Shown here: piece after piece, positions 56,821 to 64,000 of the stretch
Position numbering within the stretch: the stretch's first letter is position 1
Layout: each line of letters starts with the position of its first letter
Assembly: GCA_928212115.1 (NCBI GenBank)
Contig: CAKMRJ010003334.1
Coordinates: 23,265,208 to 23,329,207 of the forward strand
DNA length: 64,000 nucleotides
Source of the DNA: Lactuca virosa
Lineage: Eukaryota; Streptophyta; Magnoliopsida; Asterales; Asteraceae
Direction: 5' to 3'
Translations under genes and position numbers: made by a program
Notes under the pieces: model-generated
Seen by the model: the letters and a program-made list of their open reading frames with translations, nothing else
What the model was told of the DNA's origin: nothing
Database searches by the model: none

Positions 56821-57682
56821 GTCTCCCACTTGGATAAGTCTGTAACTATAATTGCTAGTATGTCTTCTAAATTTGACCAGCAAATTGTAGCTTCCAAAAG
56901 CTGCTGCCGAACTCTGACCCAGTCAGTTACGCGTCCTAAGATAAGTGATCATATAATCCTTCGTTCTGCTAGATATCCCTAGACATAAGACATGGAATGT
57001 AATCAATCTCTTTGTCCAGAATCTATGTTTCCCGATTCCTGATTTGTGATGATGTAGGACTTCTAATTGAACACATCAATTTAGTCCTAGCTGGGCCCAG
57101 CACATAAGTCAACACCAAATCATCGAGGGGCCCACAGATATCGCTTTTCCTGTTAGGGAAAAGGAACGAATAAACGTTGACTCTTATGCTTGTATCTTTT
57201 ACTCATCAAATTATACATGACAATACGTTTTATAACACCAAGTTACTGATGCGTTTTCGCATCACCAATGCAAACCGACTTGTAAATTACAACTCATATA
57301 TCTTCGTTTCAAGATTATAAGATATTATCGTCTCAGTATTACTCGTGATAATTCCATGAAGTAATACTCTGAGCGAGGTTTATCCAATACTCAAATCTCA
57401 ATTTCTGAGTACTCATGAACATTGCAGCAATTCTATTGCCATGTCTATCCTTAGACAATCTGCAATCCAATTCATGACAGTCTTAATTCACTACTTACTT
57501 CCAAGAGTACGAGCGACTGTGGAGTTTGAATAATCTCATTATTCAGGAAGTAAAACATGCAAAAATGAAACACAATAATAAACAATTGACAAAAGGTAGT
57601 AGCCAAACTTATAAATAATACTTTATTATTTAATCACCAAAAGTCAATTACATTTACTTTGTTACAAGTTTCAAAAACTAAT
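56821..57682 (-). other. Copia-4 3' untranslated region and polypurine tract
   Basis: AAGTGGGAGAC next to the LTR (56821-56831). The rest is homologous to the 3' regions of Copia-2 and of the non-autonomous element. Confidence 0.82.
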
Positions 57683-60600
57683 CTAACTACTAAAACTAAT
57701 ATCATCTTTCAGTCCTATGCTCCGAGCATGCTGAATATGCTTAGCCCTACTCAGACCCTTTGTGAGGGGATCTGCTGGGTTATCTTCAGATGACACCCTC
57801 TTTACTATAAGATGGCCTTCTTCAACTCTATGTCTATGAAATGGTACTTTCTGTCGATATGTCTGGTCTTACCATGATCTCTCGGTTCCTTTGTCAAGGC
57901 AACCGCTCCTTCATTATCGCAGAACAGTTCCATAGGCTCCTGGATGGTTGGAACAACTCCGAGATCCCCGATGAAGTTCCTCAACCAAGCTGCTTCTTTC
58001 GACGCTTCACTTGCTGCTATGTACTCTGATTCACAAGTAGAATCAGCTACCGTATTTTGCTTGGAACTCTTCCAAGTAACTGCTCCTCCATTCAGTAAAA
58101 ACACCCAGCCCGACTGAGAACGGAAGTTATCTCTATCCGTCTGAAAGCTGGCATCACTGTAACCATCTACTCTCAAAGTATCACTGCCACCAAGCACAAG
58201 GACCCAGTCCTTTGTCCTTCGCAAATACTTGAGTATATTCTTAACTGCTATCCAATGAGCTCTACCTGGGTTTCCCTGATAGCGACTGACCATGCTCAAA
58301 GCAAATGCCACATCAGGGCGAGTACATGTCATAGCGTACATGATCGATCCGACAGCGGAAGCATAAGGTACACGACTCATGTCATCTATTTCAACATCTG
58401 TACTCGGGCATTGAGTCTTACTCAATTTGGTATTGCTCTGGATAGGTAGCTCTCCCTTCTTGGAATTTTCCATACTAAACCTCTTTAGTACCTTATCCAA
58501 GTATGTGCTCTGACTAAGTCCAATTAGTCTCTTCTTTCTATCTCTCAATATTCTAATCCCAAGAATATAGGCAGCTTCTCCAAGGTCTTTCATGGCAAAA
58601 CACTTTCCAAGCCAAGACTTAACTTCTTTCAAGGTTGGAACGTCTTACCAATGAGTAATATGTCATCGACATACAACACCAGAAAAGTTACTATACTCCC
58701 ACTAGCCTTGATATACACACAGAACTCATCTTCACTTCTAGAGAAACCAAACTCTTTGACTTTCTCATGGAAGCAAAGATTCCAACTGCGAGATGCTTGT
58801 TTCAATCCATAAATGGATTTCTCAAGCTTGCACACTCTATTGGGGAACTTTGCATCAACAAAACCCTCTGGCTGACTCATGTAAACATCTTCAGCCAACT
58901 TCCCATTAAGGAAAGCAGTTTGACATCCATCTGCCAGATTTCATAATCATGAAAGGCAGCTATGGCGAGCAATATCCTAATAGATTTAATCTTAGCCCTG
59001 GCGAGAAGGTCTCATCATAGTCAACCCCTGGGGTTTGAGTGAAACCTTTTGCAACCAGTCGAGCCTTGAATGTGTGCACATTTCCATCCATGTCTGTCTT
59101 CTTCTTGAAGATCTATTTGCACCCAACTGTCTTATGACCTGGTGCACTATCAACCAAATTCCAAACTTGGTTGTCATACATGGACTTAATCTCGCTGTCC
59201 ATTGCCTCTTTCCACTTGGAAGCCTCTGGGCCTGCCATTGCTTCCTTATAAGTGACTGGTTCATCTAAGTTTACCAGTGTTCTGTCACTTATGAATGTGT
59301 CACCATCTGAAGTAATATGAAAACCATAAACTCAGGTGGCACACTCACCCTAGTGGATCTTCTAAGAGGTAATGAGTTATCGATTGGTTCAACAGGAACT
59401 GTTTCCTCTGGTTGAGTGCTAGTGTCATCTAAGGTTCCTTCATTGGCTGACTCTTGAATTTCTTCAAGGTCAATAGTGCTCCCACTGTCCTCTTTGAATA
59501 TGAGCTCTCTTTCAAGAAAGACTCCTCTTCGTGCTACAAAGACCACGTTCTCACTAGGCCTGTAGAACAAATATCCAAAAGGCTGCTTTGGGTAACCAAT
59601 GAAAACACATTTCTCACTTCTAGCTGCTAGCTTGTCGTGAGTCTCTCGTCTTACGAAAGCTTCACAACCCCAGACTTTAATGTGTGCTAACGAGGGAACT
59701 TTCCCTGTCCACATTTCGTGAGGTGTTTTGGCAACCTTCTTTGTAGGGACAAGATTGAGGATGTGGGCGGTTGTCTCTAAGGCATACCCCCAGAAGTGAA
59801 TAGGAAGCGAAGCCCGACTCATCATAGAACGAACCATGTCTAACAAGGTTCGATTGCGCCTCTCAGCTACACCATTTAACTGTGGTGTCCTAGGAGGAGT
59901 CAATTGTGAGACTATCCCACATTCTTTCAGATAGTCGTTAAACTCGATACTAAGATACTCCCCGCCTCTATCGGATCTAAGTATCTTTATCTTTCTGCCC
60001 AATTGATTTTCGACTTCATGCTTAAACTCTTTGAACTTTTCAAAAGTTTCTGACTTATGCTTGATCAAGTAGATATATCCATATCTGCTATAATCGTCAG
60101 TGAAAGTCACATAGAATCGATTAGCATCTCTTGTAGTTGATCTGAAGGGCCCACACACATCTGTGTGTATGAGATCCAACAGACCTTCACCTCTTTCACA
60201 AGACCCTGTGAATGGTGATTTTGTCATCTTTCCCAAAAGACAAGATTCACACATGTCATCTGACTTTAGGTCAAATGATTCCAACACTCCATCCTTTTGG
60301 AGTTGGGCTATGCGTTTCTTGTTAATGTGTCCAAGACGACAATGCCACAAGCATGCCTTGTCTACACTATTAGACAAGTCAATATTAAGTACACTATTTC
60401 CTAGGCTATCAACACAAGTCACTGTTTCATACACACCATTACAAGGTAAAGCTTCAAACATAAAAACACCATTCTTATAAACAGAAATTGAACCATTCAA
60501 ATCATTAAAAGAATATGTAAAACCTTGTCTGAATAATGCATGAAATGAAATAATGTTTCTCGTCATCTCAGACGAATAGCAACAATTTATTAAATCTAAT

Positions 60601-61721
60601 CTAACATCATTACTAAGCAGAAGCTATAAACTCCGATCTTGGTTACTGGTGAAGACTTTCTGTTTCCCATGATCAGGTTTATCCTTCCTCGCTCTATCTC
60701 CTCACTTTCCTTTAGACCCTGCAAATCAGAACAGATATGAAAACCACATCCTGTATCAAGGACCCATGAACGAGAAGATAATGAGTTATTAGCAGAAATA
60801 GTGTAAATACCTGCCGAAGATGGCTTCACTTTGCCATCCTTGATATCTTGCAGATATTGTGGGCAAGATCTCTTCCAATGCCCTTTTTGGTTGCAGTAAA
60901 AGCAAACTGCCTCTTTTGGATCAGAAACATGGGGAGTGGAACCATTGGGCTTAGCCTTTGGGCCATTACTAGATGACCCAGCTTGAGCCTTGCTCTTCCA
61001 GTTTTGCTTGGGAGGACCTTTCCTCTTTTTCCCCTTTCCCTGTCCAATAGCCAAAACAGGGGCACTCGTAGGTGTGGAGGGTATACTTTTACCCTTCATC
61101 CTGCCTCAGCTGTCTGCAACAAGTTGTGCAATTGGGCCAAGGTCTGCTCAGTATTGTTCAAATGGTAAGTTAGAATAAACTGACCATAACATTCAGGAAG
61201 TGAGTTCAAAACCATGTCAATGGCCAATTCCTCATCAAAGTGAATATTGAGCTTGACCAAACGCTCTATGTAGCGTTGCATTCTTTGCACATGTGACACA
61301 ACTGACTCCCCATCTTTCATCTTGCAGCCATGAGTGACTTGACTACTTCGAACTTTTCTTGACGAGCTCGCTTATGGTACTTTTCCATAAGGTCCTTGTT
61401 CATCTCGAAAGGCCAGTAGTCCTCATAGTACCTCTGCAGTTCTGGGGACATAGTTGCCACCATGATGCATGCCACTTTGGTAGCATCATCGTAATGTTTC
61501 TTGTAGGCAGCAAGATCTTCAGGAGTAGCTTCATTCTCATCAAGCTCTTTGAGCTCCTTTTCAAGAACATATTCTTTGTTCTCGAAACGAAGAGCCATCT
61601 TGATGTTGCGCATCCAATCGTTATAGTTTGAGCCATCCATAACGACTTTGGAGCATATATTGAGCAAAGAGAAGTTTTGGTTGGAGGAGGAAGAAGCAGA
61701 AGTGTTTCCAGGAGTAGACAT
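57683..61721 (-). pseudogene. gag-pol: Copia-4 gag-pol polyprotein, frameshifted
   Basis: ATG at 61721. Gag (LLNICSKVVMDGSNYNDWMR; YIERLVKLNIHFDEEL), zinc knuckle CFYCNQKGHWKRSC at about 60900-60860, protease SWVLDTGCGFHICSD at about 60770. Integrase at 60390-59280: HCRLGHINKKR, HTDVCGPFRS, DDYSRYGY, GVAERRNRTLLDMVRS. RT 59200-58640 with intact LYVDDILLIG. RNase H 58250-57683 (GYSDASFQTD, CDNEGAVALTKEP). Stop TAG at 57683-57685. Frame broken at about 61318, 61097, 60625, 59330, 59000, 58920 and 58645, each by what looks like one missing base, plus one TAG near 59115. Motifs are otherwise intact, so the underlying element may be functional or recently so. Confidence 0.92.
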
Positions 61722-61987
61722 CTGAAAAGAAAGAAAGTTTTAGTTAGATTTCAAGATACCTTAATAGAATAACCCAAAGATATAATATCAAGGTTAGGAT
61801 CCAACTATGAAGATTCACAACTTAGAAATGGGATGCCGAGATCCAAGTGCAAATTTCATAAAGGTAGGTGAATGACGATTCACCAATTCCACCATTAGAC
61901 GAAACAAACGAAGTGAAATTCCTAATTCTTTTGAGATACATTGAAACTATTCAATGGCATGTTTTAATCTCAGATTATGCTCTTCTA

Positions 61988-62016
61988 TTTGTGACTGGGA
62001 TGCCGAGGATCACAAA
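61988..62016 (-). other. H2 hairpin module in Copia-4
   Basis: Arms TTTGTGA/TCACAAA around the CGGCATCCC core. Sense orientation matches the element. Confidence 0.68.
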
Positions 62017-62075
62017 CAAGATGTGAATAACCATGCAAATGTGCTTGGTAACCTCATTGTCTTTATCATTAACTA

Positions 62076-62109
62076 TTGATGTGCTGGTAAACCACACACG
62101 CTCCATCAA
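62076..62109 (-). other. H1 hairpin module in Copia-4, copy 1
   Basis: Arms TTGATG/CATCAA around GAGCGTGTGTGGTTTACC. Arms differ from the other copies but still pair. Confidence 0.7.
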
Positions 62110-62154
62110 AATGACAATTATGAGATACCCATTACTACTCTTTATTAGTGCCTT

Positions 62155-62188
62155 TTAGTGTGCTGGTTAACCACACACGCTCCACTAA
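62155..62188 (-). other. H1 hairpin module in Copia-4, copy 2
   Basis: Arms TTAGTG/CACTAA around GAGCGTGTGTGGTTAACC. Confidence 0.7.
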
Positions 62189-63013
62189 CGACCAATAAAG
62201 CATAATGTGCAATTTCATGGATTAGCATACTTTTCACATTTTTCCTAAAGTAACTAGAGTTGGGATTTTGAAAATAATGTTCTAGTACTTTTAATATCAT
62301 TATACTTTTAATGAGAAGTAGTTGTCCTATCAAATCCGTTCTGCTAACGACCCTCCACTAATCAAGGAAGCGGTGGGTGAGAGTGGACACCCATTCAACT
62401 ACCATTTTATAGGCAGTTTCCTTATACCCCCCTTATAGATTAGCTTCGTGAATGAGGCATACTAGCGATTTGACTGACCATGTTCTTATACATATATAAT
62501 ATTAAACTTTTAATTATAATATATATATAAGGTGTGTTTTAAAACATTTTAAAACTTCAAGGGTTTATAAATTTCGAAATTTAAGCTATTAAATTTAAAT
62601 TTAAATAAACCAATTAACTAGATTTAATATTTATCTTTTAATTAACTATTAATCAAATTATTAAATCTTGTAAGGATTATCTAATAAATTAATCCATTAA
62701 TTTAATCCTAATCCTTATCCCTCTAAATTTCGAAAATTAGGGTAAGGATAATTATCCAATTAATCTAATTAAGTAACAATTATCCAAAACAAGAAACCCT
62801 AGTTATCCTCTAGCATATTTCGAAATTACAAGGGAGGAGGCTAGGGTTTTCAAAACCCTACCCCTAATTTCGATTAGGGTTCTTTGGAGGCTAGGGTTTT
62901 CGAAAAAACCCTTTGATCCAAAACCCTAGAAATCGAAAATTTGGCCTTTAGGGTTTAATAGCTAAAAACCCTAATTTGCAATTCAACAATTGTAGCAATT
63001 CAATTTAAAACAA

Positions 63014-63031
63014 CAATGGCTCTGATACCAC
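63014..63031 (-). other. Primer binding site of Copia-4
   Basis: On the minus strand GTGGTATCAGAGCCATTG, adjoining the 5' LTR; initiator-Met type. Confidence 0.9.
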
Positions 63032-63749
63032 TGATGGGTTTTAGGTACAACAAATAAACTAGAAACAATTCCTAAGTTCACATGCAACCTACTTTGGATC
63101 TATGTTTTAACTATTGAACATACAACTTTGAATTGCAAAACAAGAACCCTAGAGGAGAGAGGCTAATTTCGAAATTAACAAACTAGGGTTTAGGGTTTAC
63201 ATACCTTTCAATTGTTATAGCAAACAATTGATAATCCCTTGATCTTGATCTTGATCTTCTTGGAAGCTTTAGCACCACAAGTGTAATGCCTCTAATGGAA
63301 TCACACCCAAACTAGCAAGAAGGAAAGTAGAAGAGAGAGGGGAGAGGGAGTATGCAAAATCTCGGCCTTAGGGTTTCTTCAAAAGAAAGAGTGACAAAAA
63401 CATGAACCAGGAGGCTCCTTATATAGCTGAGGGATCTAGGGTTTAAGGGAAACCCTAGTTATCCTTTGCTTAGGGCCTAAGCAAACCAAAGGCCTTATCC
63501 AAGCCCCTATGGACGAAATTATTAGGGTTTCCCCTAAAGATTTCGTCCACCCTCTTCCAAGGGGGTTCTAGAGCCTTCCACTCAACTATTAGATAATTGC
63601 AAACTAGTCCCTGCACCTTATAATTAATTCTTTTAACCCCAAATCAATTCTGATTATTTCTGGCTAACAATTAATTAAACATAATGATTTCTAATTAATA
63701 TATTAATCCATTAACATACTAATAAATCATTTATATATATATATATATA

Positions 63750-63788
<39 letters not shown>

Positions 63789-63931
63789 TTTATTAATCTT
63801 ATAAATTAATATCTCTCCTTTCATAATTTCCTTGTCCAGTTGCTAGGTTGAGGGCAACCCAAAAGGACTGTGCTGCTATCAATTCAAGTACATACCAATT
63901 ATAGTTATGGGCTTAGACACCTAATCCAACA
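63032..63931 (-). repeat. Copia-4 5' LTR
   Basis: 900 bp; longer than the 3' copy mainly through (AT)n at 63731-63783. Confidence 0.93.
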
Positions 63932-63936
63932 TTACA

Positions 63937-64000
63937 GCCGTAAACGCATGGGTTTACGACCGTAAACTCCATGGGAGTTGGTCCCAAAACCGTAAACTCC
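63937..64000 (+). repeat. Array LTR4, continuation
   Basis: GCCGTAAACGCATGGGTTTA and following match 42803 onward of LTR2. The window ends inside this LTR. Confidence 0.9.

Larger units (their letters stand above)
61722..63013 (-). other. Copia-4 leader with H1/H2 hairpin modules
   Basis: Non-coding. H2-type at 61820-61848 (imperfect) and 61988-62016; H1 at 62076-62109 and 62155-62188. The block 62340-62470 matches 21845-22010 of the non-autonomous element. 62510-62730 is AT-rich; 62780-62960 has repeated TAGGGTTT(T)/AAACCCTA phrases, like telomere-type interstitial motifs. Confidence 0.72.
55941..63931 (-). mobile_element. Copia-4: full-length Ty1/copia element (7991 bp), minus strand
   Basis: LTRs 55941-56820 and 63032-63931, target duplication TTACA (55936-55940, 63932-63936), primer site, leader, gag-pol, conserved 3' region, polypurine tract. 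LTR ends TGTTGGATT...AACCCATCA in element orientation. LTR copies differ at about a dozen substitutions plus small indels and microsatellite length, roughly 1.3%, suggesting insertion within about the last million years at common plant rates. The polyprotein frame is broken mainly by single-base deletions. Confidence 0.93.

Noticed and set aside
62780..62960. AAACCCTA/TAGGGTTT phrases in the Copia-4 leader, possible telomere repeat
   Set aside because: Only scattered, imperfect copies without a tandem array; common in plant leaders.

Overview
The window is a stack of nested plant LTR retrotransposons with almost no host sequence. Chromodomain Ty3/gypsy pol genes, a dual-RNase H gypsy element with an antisense gene, Ty1/copia polyproteins, initiator-Met-type primer sites and a MITE point to a large, repeat-rich eudicot genome. 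The families resemble those of Asteraceae such as lettuce (from memory of the families, not from a search). No rRNA, tRNA gene, CRISPR array or bacterial feature was seen.

Layout. 1-4063 is the oldest sequence: a decayed Mutator-like (MULE) fragment, a 233-bp MITE, a 168-bp tandem duplication, and the first 23 codons of a small gene whose reading frame resumes at 30927. That gene resembles an AT-hook (AHL-type) gene. It is split by Tekay-1, a minus-strand chromovirus (4064-30921, TSD TTACC). Tekay-1 has itself been invaded. A 9.7-kb Tat-type gypsy element (4327-14024, TSD CAAAC) lies in its 3' LTR. A very young 7.5-kb non-autonomous copia element (20246-27729, TSD CAAGT) and a 2.1-kb piece made of two other LTRs lie in its 5' LTR. 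Its gag half is replaced by a foreign LTR/PBS fragment (18793-19977).

31145-64000 is a second stack: the LTR of Tekay-2 (31385-33492), copia element Copia-2 (34019-38934, minus strand, cut by the next insertion), a tandem array of a third chromovirus (three internal regions and four LTRs or LTR pieces, 38935-55940 and 63932-64000), and Copia-4 (55941-63931, TSD TTACA) inside the last LTR of that array.

All coding regions are broken. In most elements the nonsense changes look like C-to-T or G-to-A transitions, as expected for long-methylated repeats. In the 52-61 kb part single-base deletions dominate instead, so assembly error should be considered there.

The most interesting signals are not genes. 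First, each gypsy family carries its own array of short inverted repeats: NTACG-5nt-CGTAN, ACTCGnCGAGT, TTTACGGCCGTAAA, or TTAGY-loop hairpins. The arms vary in a compensatory way, and in four LTRs the array sits just upstream of the TATA box. Second, two hairpin modules with covarying stems are shared by the leaders of the autonomous and non-autonomous copia elements and are multiplied in the non-autonomous one. Third, the Tat element carries an antisense, spliced, coiled-coil gene facing pol.
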